DNA of 64,000 nucleotides from Curvularia sp. ZM96 (GCA_022457065.1 JAJGBQ010000002.1:1302001-1366000), one strand, 5' to 3'; counted from the first letter of the stretch, positions 35,546 through 49,300 are shown. Program-made: numbers and translations. The notes: generated from the sequence alone by a model not told the origin.

Positions 35546-37688
35546 ATGTCTGCAGAACACACCACAAGCCCGTCGCCAAGGAGCACAAAGTCGGCTCCTT
35601 CGCACCCTCTTGCCCCGCTATCGGCAGCAGAGCTTAAGAACGCTGCGGCAATCATCAAAGCATCGTGGCCGGCGCATACGGACTTGCATTTCAAGGTTGT
35701 GACCTTGCAAGAACCACCGAAGAGCGAGGTCCTGAGGTACCTGGAAGCCGAACATGGTGGCAAAACATTGCCTTCTATCGCGAGAAAGGCATTCATCAAC
35801 TATTACATCCGAAACACAGTATGTTATGCGTTGGCAGTGCTCACATGTATATGAGGTTAATTATTAATAACAGAGTAAATTTCATGAGGCCATTGTCGAC
35901 TTGACATCGGGCCGTGTCGAACGCAATGTTCTTCTAGGACCTTTTATTCATGCAAACGGTGATGGCGACGAAATCATTACCATCGAGAAGGTTGCACTTG
36001 CGGACCCGAAAGTACAAGCAGAAATTGCCAAGCTGGAACTTCCGGAAGGCACTGTGATTATCAGCGACCCTTGGATTTACGGTTCTGATGGCATCGGCGA
36101 CGAAGAACGACTGTACCAGTGCTTTCTGTACCTGAGAGATCCGATGAACTCATCGGAAGCCGATTCAAACCACTATGCAATGCCGTTGCCAATTTCCCCG
36201 GTAGTCAGCACGGAGACCATGAAGGTCATTCGCGTAGACTTGCTGCCAACTGGGGCCGACAACACCATCAAGCCTGTGGAGAAGTATAAGATACAGCCAC
36301 CCAACGAATATATTCCCGAGGCACAAAAGTTGCGAACAGATCTCAAGCCCCTGAACGTAATTCAGCCTGAAGGCGCGAGTTTCCAGGTCCAACAACAGGG
36401 AACGTCGAGCATCCTCTCGTGGCAAAAGTGGCAGTTCAGGGTCGGCTTCAACCAACGAGAGGGTATGGTACTTTATGATGTTCGATACGACAACCGCAGT
36501 CTTTTCTACCGGCTGAGTCTGAGCGATATGAACATCCCGTATGCGGACCCACGCCACCCATTTCACAAGAAGAGCGCTTTCGATTTGGGCGATGCCGGTG
36601 CTGGTATCATGGCGAACAACTTGAAGCTTGGTTGTGATTGCCTGGGTTCCATTTACTACCTTAGCGCTGTCTTGTCAGACGACAAGGGTGGAGTTATTGA
36701 TATGCCGAACGTCGTATGTATCCACGAGCAGGACGCAGGAATTGGTTTCAAGCACACCAACTACCGCACTGGTCGCGCAGTTGTCACTCGAAGCCGAGAG
36801 TTGGTGCTCCAGAGCATCATCACTGTCAGCAACTATGAGTACATTCTAGCCTTCATCTTCAACCAGGCTGGAGAGATCAGTTACGAGATTAGAGCAACGG
36901 GCATCCTGAGCACACAGCCTATCGATGAAGGTGTCGAGGTGCCCTTCGGTACAGTTGTACACCCCGGTGTGCTTGCGGTCCACCACCAGCACATCTTTTC
37001 GTTGCGCGTCGACCCCATGCTTGACGGTTACGACAACCGCCTAGTGTATGACGAGGCTTTTGCAATGTCTCGCTCAGATTGGAATCCACACGGGACAGGA
37101 TACTACGTCCAGGAGACAGTTGTTGAGAAATCCGGGGGTTACGATATTGCATACGAGAACAACCGCACGTTTAAAATCCAGAACCCCAACGTGCGGAACC
37201 CGGTCAATGGAAAGCCAGTGGCATACAAGATCCAAGCCCCTCCGTTCCAAAAAATCTTGTCGGACAAGGACAGCTTCAATTACAAGCGCGCCGAGTTTTC
37301 CGACCACAATATTTATGTTGTCAAACACAGGGACGGCGAATTGTACGCAGGTGGCACATACACCAACCAGTCACGAGGAGGAACTGGTGTGCGCTCATGG
37401 GCCGAAAGGAACGACAATGTCAAGGACACAGATTTTGTTGTGTTCATCCAGGCAGGCATTAACCATGTCCCTAGGATTGAAGACTTTCCCGTTATGCCGT
37501 GTGAGATTTTGAAGATTCACATGAAACCAGTCAACTTTTTCGACAAAAACCCCGCGCTGGACGTACCACCGAGCGAGCAAGCGTTCAACAAGAGCAGTTT
37601 ACTGAGCGAGCAGCATCACCAGCCTAGTGTGACTGCGACAGTAGGTAAGGATGGCGAATGCTGTGCACCAAAGGTTGCGAAGTTGTAG
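35546..37688 (+). CDS. copper amine oxidase (primary-amine oxidase), probably peroxisomal
   Basis: The enzyme oxidises primary amines to aldehydes with release of ammonia and hydrogen peroxide, using copper and a self-made topaquinone cofactor. Exon 1 is 35546-35818 and exon 2 is 35874-37688, giving 695 residues, a normal family length. The cofactor precursor is Tyr412 in the motif Asn-Tyr-Glu-Tyr (SNYEYILAF). The catalytic base is Asp328 in FDLGDAGAG. The copper ligands are His462 and His464 in HQHIFSLR, plus His622 in INHVPRIEDFPVMP. The C-terminus ends Ala-Lys-Leu, a type 1 peroxisomal targeting signal, consistent with peroxisomal amine oxidases that let fungi use amines as nitrogen source. 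The intron is GTATGT...AACAG. The downstream gene is co-directional. Confidence 0.95.
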
Positions 37689-37998
37689 AATAGAACACGG
37701 CAGACATGATTTTTATGAGAATATACGCCAGTATTGTAGAATAGTATCAGTATGTAAATGATGAGTTGACTTAAAAAAATCGACTTTTTTATGTAAATGC
37801 TCGTGAGGGAAGCAGGGCTGACGCGCGTGGCCGGAGTTTGACGCGCCAAGCCCTGGCGACTATCATAGCTCAAGGCCATGGCTGCTCAAAGCAACGTCGA
37901 CCGTCTTCGTCATTTCTAACATCTACGCGTTCACTCAACACCGACTTTTGCACACTGCTGCATATAGCGCTCTACTCGGCAACAGTACGCAAGACACT
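37689..37998. promoter_or_regulatory. short intergenic region before the CstF64-like gene
   Basis: This gap of 310 bp between co-directional genes has an AT-rich amine oxidase 3' flank (37,690-37,800), then a GC-richer probable promoter. I see nothing else. Confidence 0.4.
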
Positions 37999-39009
37999 AT
38001 GGCGCCCAACGACAAGGCGGGCCGAGTGGTTTTCATAGGAAACATTCCCTACGGTATGCGACAATGCGACGCCAACACGCAAGCGCACTGCTGACATGTT
38101 TAACCAGGTGGAACTGAAGAACTCATTGTCGAGACCCTCGGTCGCGTCGGACAGGTCAACAATTTCCGGCTGGTGTATGACAAGGAGACGGGACGACCCA
38201 AGGGTTTTGGCTTCGCAGAGTTCGCCGACGCCGACGCCGCTGCCTCCGCTGTACGCAACCTCAACGACTACGAGCTCATGGGGCGCAAGTTGAGGGTGGA
38301 CTGGTCCAACGAGAGCGGTTCGGGTGATAACGCGCCCCCCAACCAGAGCGCACAGCCGCCCATGGGCATGAACGGCCAGCCAGCAGCAGTACCTCCCCCA
38401 GCGCAGCCATCAAGCACACTGGGTCCTCTGCCACCGGGCGTTGAGCTGCCACCCAACCTCACTTGTCCCGACGCCATCTCACGCACTCTGTCGACGCTTC
38501 CTCCCGACCAGTTGCTCGACATTCTTTCACAAATGAAGGGTCTCGTCATGACGGACCCGGCCAAGGCGACAGAGTTGCTACGCCAAGCGCCGCAACTAGC
38601 ATACGCTATCTTTCAGTCGCTGCTTCTTCTGCAGCTAGTGGACTCGAAGATCCTCGCGACGCTCGTGGAGACCTCGGCTGCGCCAGCCGCCGTCGCGCAA
38701 GCTCCACCTGTTCAGCCAGTCCAGCAACCACCACCGCAAGTTGGACGACCTCCCGTGAACTATGCTGGATATCCACCACAGGTCGCACCCACACCACAGC
38801 CCCAGGCGCCTGCTCCACAGCCCTACGCACAACCTCCACAACCACCGCAGCCTGCACAACAGCCCCCCGCGCTGGACCAGCAAGCGCTGTATGCACAGGT
38901 CATGGCTCTTACGCCACAGCAGATTGACCAACTGACACCAGAATACCGGGCACAAATTATGCAGATTCGACAAATGCTCATGGGCCAAATGGGAGGCGGA
39001 CAATCATAA
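37999..39009 (+). CDS. CstF64/Rna15-type mRNA cleavage stimulation factor subunit
   Basis: This is an RNA-binding subunit of the 3'-end cleavage complex (CstF64 in animals, Rna15 in yeast), which recognises sequences near the poly(A) site. Exon 1 is 37999-38053 and exon 2 is 38108-39009, giving 318 residues. The single intron (GTATGC...AACCAG) falls within the first RRM strand region. The RRM covers about residues 10-88, with RNP2 VFIGNI and RNP1 KGFGFAEF. It is followed by the hinge (GVELPPNLTCPDAISRTL, then LLDILSQMKGL, ATELLRQAPQLAYAIFQSLL) that contacts CstF77. After a Pro/Gln-rich linker comes the C-terminal three-helix domain (LTPQQIDQLTPEYRAQIMQI). All three regions occur in family order, so the call is firm. 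Confidence 0.95.
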
Positions 39010-40377
39010 GCAAGCCGACCTTGGCAGGGTGGTTGCGAGAAGCAAGAGGTTCGATGCGGCCCTTGGTTTGAGGAGCAGCAGGTTCCGCGACTAACGGCCT
39101 AAAGGCTCTGCAATACCTACATACATTGTAATACGTGCGAGGAAGAAGAGGGTCAAACCTTGCACATGGGGCTTTGGGAGTTGGCTGGCGGTCAAACGAC
39201 ATGCACATGGCAGCGTGCAGATGGATTGCTCCAGGTCAGGAGTGTTGAAGGGCGACTTGTACATGTCGAATCATGATTCTGGAGTGGATGTTGGCTGAGG
39301 GAACAGAGTTGTAGCACGCCTAGGATGATTGACGCCACAGACGGCACGACTCGCAACATGAAGGGAGCGAGTGTGGTGGGGTTTGCTTGGGCCGCAATTC
39401 CACCGGACAGTTGAGTGTGATTTTTTTTCGTGGCAGGGTGACCATGCAGGCTTGCCAGATTTGATTAGTTTGACACAAGAAGCCCGGTGAAGGCGGCACA
39501 AATAGCGGAATAACGAAAAAGTAGCAGACACAATGCAACCTGGCTGGGTTATTTTTTCGTTAATATTTTTTTATTCGCGACGCGAACTTGGCGGTGCATT
39601 AGCCCAGAAGGAAACAGGTGGGACCATTTGGGCCAGGTGGAATCGCGGCTAGTGCGAGAACAAGAGGCCAATGCTGCTGCATGGGCGCAATGGGGAAAGA
39701 TTTGCATGGTGCAGGGCTGGCAGAGATAGCGACCGGTGGACATGTCTAGGCTGGTGAGCATGTGCGCACATGCATATGTGTAGTATCCAGACACAGCCAG
39801 CGACATGAGTGGGCACGGCCGTGGTCGACGTGGTTGCGGTTGACGCGCCCGCAAGACAATGTGGTGCGACGCGGGCGGCCAACAGACGAGCCATGCACCG
39901 TGGTGGGCGGCGAACAGTGCAGCGCGGAGAGAGTGACCCCAGGCCATGATCCGCACGAAGGAGCATTTGCCTGGCGCGTCGTCATTGGACCAGCCTCGCC
40001 TCGCCTCCCGCCCATGATCGGGCTAACCCTGGCCGCCAGCTCACTCTCGGCGCCCGGGCTAGCAGGCCATCTCAGCTGCCTTCTACTACCTCATCATTGT
40101 TGGCGACCACGACGGCGAGCGGCTGCTCCCCTATCATCGTTTGGCATTGCGCGCATCTCTTGCTGGCTTGGATTTCCCGCCTGCTCTCTGTACCAATACC
40201 GTTACGACATGACGATTTGAACGAATCTCGACCTTCCTTCCATCTCATCTTGCAAGCTCCTACAGCGATATACCCAGCAGCCCTAGCCTGAAGCTTCATC
40301 TCGTTTGCGCCCAACCCATTGCCCGTCCTGTGTCCTCATAACCGCACACCCGCGCCCTCTGCGCTGCATCCATCACC
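39010..40377. promoter_or_regulatory. upstream region of the giant gene
   Basis: This 1.37-kb region has no supportable gene. The last 250 bp or so are pyrimidine-rich on the + strand and lead into CACCATCACCATG at the giant gene's start, so they are probably its transcribed leader. A T-run lies at 39,420-39,430, and AT-rich DNA near 39,550-39,580. Confidence 0.45.
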
Positions 40378-43300
40378 ATGTGGAGCCGGTTGACGGGCAG
40401 TTCGTCTGCCTCGCAGAGTTCCAAGGACGACGACGCCCGCCGCCGCCGCACCGGCGACTCCACGCGTTCCAAGCGCGACCCAGACACCCGCTCCGTCGTC
40501 TCGTCCACCTCGACCCGCAAGCCCTCGATCTCCCGACGCGACACCGCGCCGTCCTCGACTGCTTCCTTCACGACCGCCTTCGACGACATGTCGCGCTCGC
40601 GAGTCCCTGCAAACGGGGACCCAAGCACTGACATCTACGACGCCGCCGACCGCTATGACAAGCGTCGCGACGACCGCCGCAGCAGCTACGCAGAGTCCTC
40701 GACGTCGACCATGCGCGACGACAAGGACAAGAAGAAGAAGAGCAAGGATAGCAAGACGGAAAAGCGCCGCTCGACGCGCTCAGAGCGATCCGGCAGTTTG
40801 TCGCAGTCGTCGGGCGGCTACCGGGGCGATATTGTTGACAGCCCCAAGCAGGTCCAGCGCAGCTTCAGCGGCCAGATTGGCAGCGATGGCTTTTCGCAGT
40901 TCCCCGGCCAGGCAGGAGCGCCCATGATGTCGGGCGCTCTGCCAGCAGGAAGCAATGGCCCACCACCACTCTCATCATCACAACAACAACCATACCACCA
41001 CCACTCAGAGGGCTTATCGAGTCACGTGCAGAGTCAATTCCCTGGCCAGGACCCTGTCCACTTTGCCTCGGGTGCTTTGCCTGGCGGTCATCCGTTTGGA
41101 GCGGCTGCCGAGTTCTACAACGACCAGGGACAGTCTGTCAGCCAACAGCCCGGCGTGAGGCCTCAACCGCCATCCGTCATTGTTGGTCAGGACACACCTC
41201 ATCTGATGGCTGCTTCCGCACAACCCAATCCCGTTGCCGACACAGGTTCAGGCGCCGCCGCGGACTTCTACGCCCAGGGCACTAGCGGCGCCTCTTCATC
41301 CAAGCCTCCACGACCATCCAGCTCATCCATGCCTGGTGCTTTCGTCGACGACTCACCTGCGCCGTCCAAGCCGCCACGCCCAGCGTCCTCATCGAGGCCT
41401 AGCAAACCAAGCAAGTATGGTACAACCGCCGCCATGGCCAGTGGTGCTGCCCTTGGACTTGCCGCGGGCCACAGCTCTTCCAGCCATGAGCATTCCACAA
41501 GCTACAGCAGCTCTTCAAACGTTCGCCCTCCTTCTTCATACTCGTCATACACTAATAATACCCCTACTCCTGCTGCTCCAGCATCTACCTACAACATGTA
41601 TGGAAACGCCCCTAATACCTCTAATTCCACCGCCTCCAATGGCACCCATCTTCCACCATACTCCGAAGCCGCCTACGGTGGGGAAGGCGTGCCTCCGCCA
41701 AAGCCACCACGCCCTGGCAAGTCTGAGAAGCATTCGTCTGGCAGCAATGCCGGACTCTATGCTGCTGGCGCTGCGGGATTGGCGGCGTATGGCCTACACC
41801 AACATAATTCCCACTCCCACTCACATTCACATACCCAGTCTCATTCGCACAGCACCTCTCAACATCACTCAACGCACGGTACTTCTAACACACCTGCACA
41901 AAATGGTCTTTTGCCTAGCGCTTATGTCTCAGGCGGCATGGCTCAGCACCACCAGCATACCGGCCCTGTTTCTAGGTTTGTTGACTGGTGGAAAGACTAC
42001 GAGGACGTGCAGAAGATGGAGGAGTACACCGAGTACATTGGAGTTTGCAAAGGTTGTTTTGACCCTCGCTCCTCTGTCCTAGATGCCCCGCGAAAGCATC
42101 ACTACTACAAGCGGCGCTCCAACGAGTACATGCGGTCTTCTGGCGGTATTGAGAAACATTCACGCTATAACCTCAAGGAAAAGAAGTCGCAAGGCTCCAT
42201 CTCGGGTGAGGACAGACGCAAAACAAACAACAGCGCTGCTGGCTGGGTGACTGCCGGCCTTGGTGGCATCGGCCTTGCCAAAGCTGGAAAGGCTATCTGG
42301 AACGCAGCTCGCGATGACTTTGACGACACATACAGTATCAAGTCTGGACGCTCGCATGCGTCACGCCGCAGCCGTAGCCGTTCACTCGACGGAAAGAGCT
42401 ACAGCTACGGTTACTCGGGCATCCGCCACCGAAGTCGATCGGCCGACCGCATGTCCCAGATGTCCGTAGGTGTCACGGGTGACAGGAGGGATCGCAGAGA
42501 CCGCAAGAGTCGTCGACACTCGCGAGCAAGTTCCAGCTCTAGCTCCAGTTCTGGTCACGGCAAATCTGGCTTGATCGGTGCTGCCATTGGCGCAGGTCTT
42601 GCAGGAGCTGCTCTCGGAGCTACCTCGAGTAAAAAGCGCCATGCCCGTTCCAAGTCGCCCAAGAAAGTCCAAGTTGTGCACCCCCGTAAAGACAGCAATG
42701 ACGACGACCGTAGCCGAAGGTCTCACCAACTGCGACACAAAGCCTCCCGAAGTTCGACTTCTGGAGCGTCTGTGATTGAGATTGGCCAGCACCACGAACA
42801 TGAAGGCGGCTTCTTTCAGGGCTTCTTCGCAGCTCCTCCCCCAAAGGAGAAACGGGTAAAGCCTGCTGGGCTCAAGAAAAAGAAGAAGGGCTTCTTCACC
42901 TTTAGCAATGGCTCCACGTCTTCATCCGACTCTGAGATGGCCTTTGGCACCGGTTATGTGAGGAGACGCAGGCGGTCGTCGCACAGCAGGCGCCCCTCAC
43001 CAAAAAGGCGAAACTCAGATGAGCGACTCAAGGCTTCTCTCGTTGGTCTTGGTGCTACCGCAGCTGCAATCACAGCGGCAAAGGCCGGCAAAGGAAAACG
43101 CAGCAGCCGTGAGGTACTCGCAACCAAGGAGAGCCGCCACAGCCTCAAGGGCAAGCAGGTGTCCCACGGGGCTTCGCGTTACGCAGATGACGAGTGGGAG
43201 GACTTGCCAGATGATGGCACCTCTGACTCTGCAAGCGACGGCGGCCTTGTCTACGGTGACTACGCGCTGAAGAAGTCTAAGAGCAATGACTCCCTTGGAT

Positions 43301-46300
43301 CGAACGACTCGGGTACCAACAAATGGGGTTGGCGCTGGGGCTTTGGCAAGAAGAAGCGGAGGTCGTCCAACAACCTCTATGACAATATCGCCAATACCTC
43401 CTTCATCGGACCCGCCGCAGCTGGTGCTGCAGGTGCTGTGGCAGGCGCAGCAGCAGGATCTGCCCAAGCGCGTCCCGACAGCCAGTCGAGCAGTGCGCAG
43501 ACCCTCCAGTCAGTCTATCCTGTTGCGCCCCACGATCCCAATGCATTCTTCGACGCACGACGCACAAGCTCTATTGCAACCTCGCAGCCTCTGGTTACCT
43601 CAGGACCTGGTTCTATCAGTCTTCAGCAGCCGCAGCCCATGCCCCAAGTCCCCGGAACTGTCTACTCTGCCCAAGGCCCATCACACTCTGGTTATAATGC
43701 TCCTACGGGGCCCTCTGTCTTCTCCCAAGCGCCACCCCAGCCTCCTTATCAAACACAATCTCAAGCCACGAACATCATCATTAACAACCAAAGCCCACAA
43801 CAGCCTCCTCTTCGCCGAGCTAACTCTTCTCCCATCCAAACTTCTTCATGGAGACGAGACGCTGCCATTGCGGGTCTTGCTGCCACTGCCGGAGCTGCTG
43901 CATTCTCCGCAATGAGGCAACCCGACCGCCCCCCTAGTGCGTCCAGCAACGTGCGCTTCAATTTGACCCAACAACAGGCCGACAAGGAAATGCGTGAGCG
44001 ACGCAAGCAGCAGGAGAGACTAGAAGAAGAGGCTCAGCATCAACGCGAGCAGCAGCGGCTCGAGGACGAAGCAAGGTGGGAAGAGGAAGAACTTGCTCGG
44101 CGAGAGCAACAGCGCCGAGAAGACCAAGCACGACGAGCAGAGGCGGCACGCCGCGACGAGGAAGAACGTGTACGCCGGGAACAGCAACGACAAGAAGAGG
44201 AGGCCCGAAAGGTGGAAGAAGAGCGCCGCCTGACGCTGCTCCGTCTGGAGGAAACTCGTCGTGAGGAGGAGGAACGCCGTCTCACATTGCTTCGCCTCGA
44301 AGAATCAAAACGCGAAGAGGACGAACGCCGCCGCCGCGAGCTCGAACGACAACAAGAAGAAGCTCGCAAGTTCATTGAGATTGAGCGTTTAGCCAGACTC
44401 GAAACTGAACGCCGTCGCGAACAGCAGGAATTGGAAGCACGTCGACGGCGAGAGGCAGAAGAAGAGCACGAGCGCCAGGCACGATTAAGGCGCGAAGCAG
44501 AGGAACGCGAACGTCGGGAACGTGCGGCTTTCTTGGAGCATCAGCATCAGCTTGCTATTGAAGCAGCGGAAGAGCGACAGCGAAGGGAGCTTCGTGAAGC
44601 TCAGCAACAAGAGATTGAACGTCGCGAGTCTGCGAGACGCGAAGCTGAGATCCAAGACGATTTGGAGCGACGACGCAGGGATCGTGAACCGCAAGATCCC
44701 AAGAGCCGATACTCAAGCGACCAAGCGCGAAAGCTGGATGAAAAGTCTACAGCCACATCGGTCGCTTCTGCTGCAACTGTCGTGCCGCGAAAGGAAAAGG
44801 AACAGCAGGATAGGGAGCGGGAAGTCTCGAAGCCAGAACGGAAGTCTTCTGTTGCCAGTGCTGTAGCCGCTGGTGCTGCTGCTGCGATCACGGCCGCGGC
44901 AATCTCCTCCTACAAAGACAAAGCGAAGGAGAAGGAGAAAGAGAAGGAGAAGGAAAAGGAGAAAGAACGAGACCGAAAACGTGATCGCAGCCTCAAGCGC
45001 CAGTCTTCTTCCTCCTCGAAGAGCAGTGACTCTAAGCGTGGAAAGACGCGAGAGCCGGCCAACGTTAAGACCATCGAGCCTAGCAGAGTGGAGCAGGACA
45101 TGTTCGATGAGGACATCTTCAACCCGGATCTCTTCAAAGACTCATCCCGCCAGAACGCCCGCGAAGTCCTCCAAGATTGGGAAGATAGGTACTCTGCTAA
45201 GCCCGTGTCACAGGCCGATTTTTTTGCACCCAAGGAGCTCTTGGCCGACGACAGTCTGCCTAAGGTTAAGCCTGTAGACCCCAATGAGGGCGTTACTGAT
45301 CTTCAAACGTACTATGCGCATGAAGATTATCCCTCTGGCCAGCCAATGGTGCCTCCATATCCACCTTCTTACTCTTTCACTGCTACAAGAGATGGGCGTC
45401 CAACTAAGCAACAGCCACTACCGATACCGATACTGAGCCTCACTATGCCCACGCCTCCGGGCAGCCGCACGCCCTCTGTGCGTAGTGTATCTCCTTCCCC
45501 TGCGCGCACCAGAGAACCCGTCAGGGAACCAAAAGACGAGGCCAGGCAAGACGACTCGAACCGCGCAAGATCCAGGGTCAGCTGGGGCGAGAACCAGTTC
45601 CACCATTTCGATGTGCCAACTCCCGAATCCTTCCGCGAGCAGTTCGTCTCTGACGGCGATCTGAAGAGGCAGGAGCCAAAGCCATCTTCTGAACAGGTTA
45701 CTGTGGAGCGCGAGCTGCCCCAATCTAGTCAGACGACATCTGCCTACATACCCTATCGACCAGGCATTTCTGTGTCTCACGAGCCAAAGGAGACAACTCC
45801 GACCACGCAATACGTCAGTGATGACAACAGCTCAGCTTGGGACAGTGTTGTCAGTGCCTCGTCCAGGGCTAGTGAGAGGCATGAGGAGAGGGAATCGAGA
45901 TCGACGTCTGCCTCTTCTGTACCACCCTCCGCGCCCTTCCCTCCACAGGTACATCAGGATGAGTTTGACTACAGGCGAATCAACGCGTCCATTCTGAGCA
46001 ACCCGTTCTCGGACACACACATGGCACCTTCCACAATTGCTGCTTCCACCATCTCTGCTGCTTCCACCATCTCTCCATCCATCATCTCAGCTGCACCGTC
46101 AACAAGCAGTGTGCAAACGGCGTACTACCAGCCTGAGCCATCGTACGATGCACGCATAATGCCTGAGCGGAGAACTACTGGACCTGGCTTTGTCGAAGGC
46201 GAAGTCGCTGACGAACATGAGCCATTGCATATCCCAGGCAGTTTCGAGGAGGCCGAAGCGTCTGAGCCACCAACACCTACGAGAGAGTCGTTCGCTGCTG

Positions 46301-49300
46301 CAGAGAAGAAGGACAAGAAGGGTAAGAGCTCTAAGGGTACTGACGAGAGTGTAGTTCTGCAAGACGTTCCTCGGCGAACCGAGCCGGAGTCCCCTACTGT
46401 TTCCAAATCATCCAAAGGAAAGGGGACTGAATCGGATGCCAAGTCAAGCAAGAAGGACAAGGACAAGGACAAGGACAAGGAGAAGAAAAAGAAGAAGTCC
46501 AAGTCTTCCAAGCGAGTTAGTGTGGACACATGGGAGATGAGTGAGCCCAGCCCGCCATCGAGCCCTGTCATCGAACGTGACCCTCGAGACATTGAGCCAG
46601 CACGAACTGTCGAACCATCACGTCCTGGCGAGTCGTCACAGTCAACAGACCGCGGTCAAGACTATCCACCATCAAAAAGCGCGCCCCCCAAGAATGAGAG
46701 CAGCAGTAGCAAAGCTTCCACCGCCGCCTTGGCCGGTGGCTTTGCCGCGCTGCTAGGCACTGCCATGACCCAGGATCAAGACAGAATGGCTTCTGACCTC
46801 GAACGTGCCAGGCGTAACTTGGAATCTGTAGAGAGTCATACTACCCGCGACTCGCACTCGTCTCCATCAAATGGCAACCGTGCGTCTGACGAGCACGAGA
46901 GGAATGTTACCATTCCCAGCTATGCGTTCGAAGGTGTCGAGGAATTAGCCGACAAAACGCCTAGACGAAAGAGCGAGAAAAGAAACAGCAGTGGCGGCAA
47001 GTGGTCACCATCAGTCGGTTCGCCTCTGAGAACCGAAATGAAGCAAGAAGACTACATTGGCGCCCAGAATCGCTCTGATGACACTAAGTACCAGCCGCTT
47101 GTCGAAGCCCCAAAGGTGCCTACTGCCGCTCCATTCACAAGCACGTCTGGTCCTGCGACCTCGCGTAGCGTCGCTGACTCCGGCTACTATGCTCCTGACG
47201 ACTTCGCACACACGGAACCTACCGAGAAAGAGTCGGACAAGTCATATTTCTCAAGTTCACATGGCAAGAACGGTGACTCTCAGTCACGCGATTCAACTAC
47301 GGGAAGAAGTAGACGCTCCGACGATGAGGATGACTACAGGTTGCGCAGCCCTTACGATGACGACGACATTGGCTCAATCGCTTCGTTAAGCTACAAATAC
47401 GAAGATCCTGATCGTGAGGAGCGCCGCCGCAGACGTCGTGAAGCCAGGTCTGAAACCCGTGACAAGAGCCGTGACAGGAGTCGCTCTCGGAGCCGCGACC
47501 GCGACTACGACGCCGGCGAGGGTGAGGAGCGAAGGCGTAAACACCGCCGTCGCAAGACGGATGAGGGTATCGATGATTGGGACACACGATCTACCTACTC
47601 GGAAGCTCGCTCTGACGCCAATGGCGAGCGTCGACGCAGGCACAAGAGAAAGGAGTCTTCACCAGAGGTAAAGACAAGGTCTCGTTCAACAGCAGCGTCT
47701 GAGCAGGGTGACTTTTACGACGAGCCAAAATCTTCTCGCAGACGTTCCAAGTACGACGATGATGACAGTGTTTCCTTGATATCTTCTTTTGCCGGATGGG
47801 ATGACGACCGCAGCTCTCGAAAAGAGAAGGAGAAACGAACAAGCGGTCTTTCGGGTTTGTTTAGCAGCAAGTCGAGAGAAAACCTGGCCGAGGTTGCCAG
47901 CAAGTCTTCTAAGTCAAGAGACGACGACGAAGAGGAACGCAAGCATCGCAGACGGAAACATCGGTCAGATCGTGGTTCTACTTACGGTTCGGATGATGAT
48001 GATGCACGTTCCACTATTTCAAGCAGTAGCCGACGCGAGAAGAGGAGCAGAAGCAGTCGCAGTGAGCGAGGACATGGAGACAGGGCGGATGCTTATGATG
48101 AAAAGGTACATCGCTCTTCTTATATGCGATAGCGCCGGTTTTCGCAATGTATTTAGAATGAATGTTGATGTTGTGTGCTATAGGATCGTTCACAAGCTCG
48201 AGCCCCCGCCCCACATGCCGATGAACCAGAACAACAACAACAGTCTTTTTTAGACCATCGGGCAGTGGCCGCCGCCGCTCCACGTCCACTGCCCGCAAGT
48301 GAGCCTGTCGATCAGGTACACGAGGGCAGTGGCATCATCCCTGGAGATCGGGCCGCAATCCGTCTCCAAACGTTGGACAACGCCCAACGTCTCACCGCCT
48401 CTGACCTTACCGAGCGCCCAACCACACCACCACCTGAGTTGTCACTCGAAGACACCCGCGCGCTACTGACTCGTCTTACAGGACTCCAGCCCTGGCTGTT
48501 GGAGGCCTTTCCAGATGAGCTTCCTCCCTTGCCGTTGTCAAGGCCAGGTTCACCAACCAGGTCACCGGACGTGGCAAGCCCTGCATCACCCTTTGCTCAA
48601 CGTCGACTATCCTCTTCTACTGCGGTACCAATACGCTTCCGCAAACCTTCTGCGCCCCCAGCAGTCCACCGTGATCTCATTGCTGATTCCAACTTGGTAA
48701 CAAGTCCGCTCTCTGAGCCATCGCCAACTCGTTCTCGCCATTCCAAGTCACACTCTACAGAGTTCAAGTCTACTCGTGAATTCCGACCACTGTATCTTGT
48801 AGAACGTAACCGCAAGTCCAGTGAGATTGAAGAAGTCCTGCCACCGCTCCCGCCAAGTACCACCCCTTCAGTGGCTTCTGGCACCGAATCGGATGGAGAG
48901 TATGAGTCTGCCTTGGAATCACCCCATGAGAGTGCTGGGCTTCTGTCCAACGACCCGTTCTTTGATCCTTTGAGTGCAGTGTCAGATCTCATTTCACCTA
49001 ATTATGGATCAGAGTCCCAACAACCCGAACTTGTACCCCGTGATATCGAGGAGGTGCAAGAGTCTGGTCAGGCAACCCCAAAAGCATCTGATTACTTTGC
49101 TGGTGAACCATCAGCGAGGCGACAGTCTGGGGGCCCAAACTATGACACCCTCACTGCGGCGTTGGAGGAAGCTAAAGCAGAGGAGCAAGATGAGTCCACC
49201 GACGACGCTTTCGTTTCGACGGTGACTTCGCCTGAGTTTGCAACTCCTCTTGAGCAAAGTGCTCCTCTTGACGACAGAATGATGCGTGATGTCCCTGATG

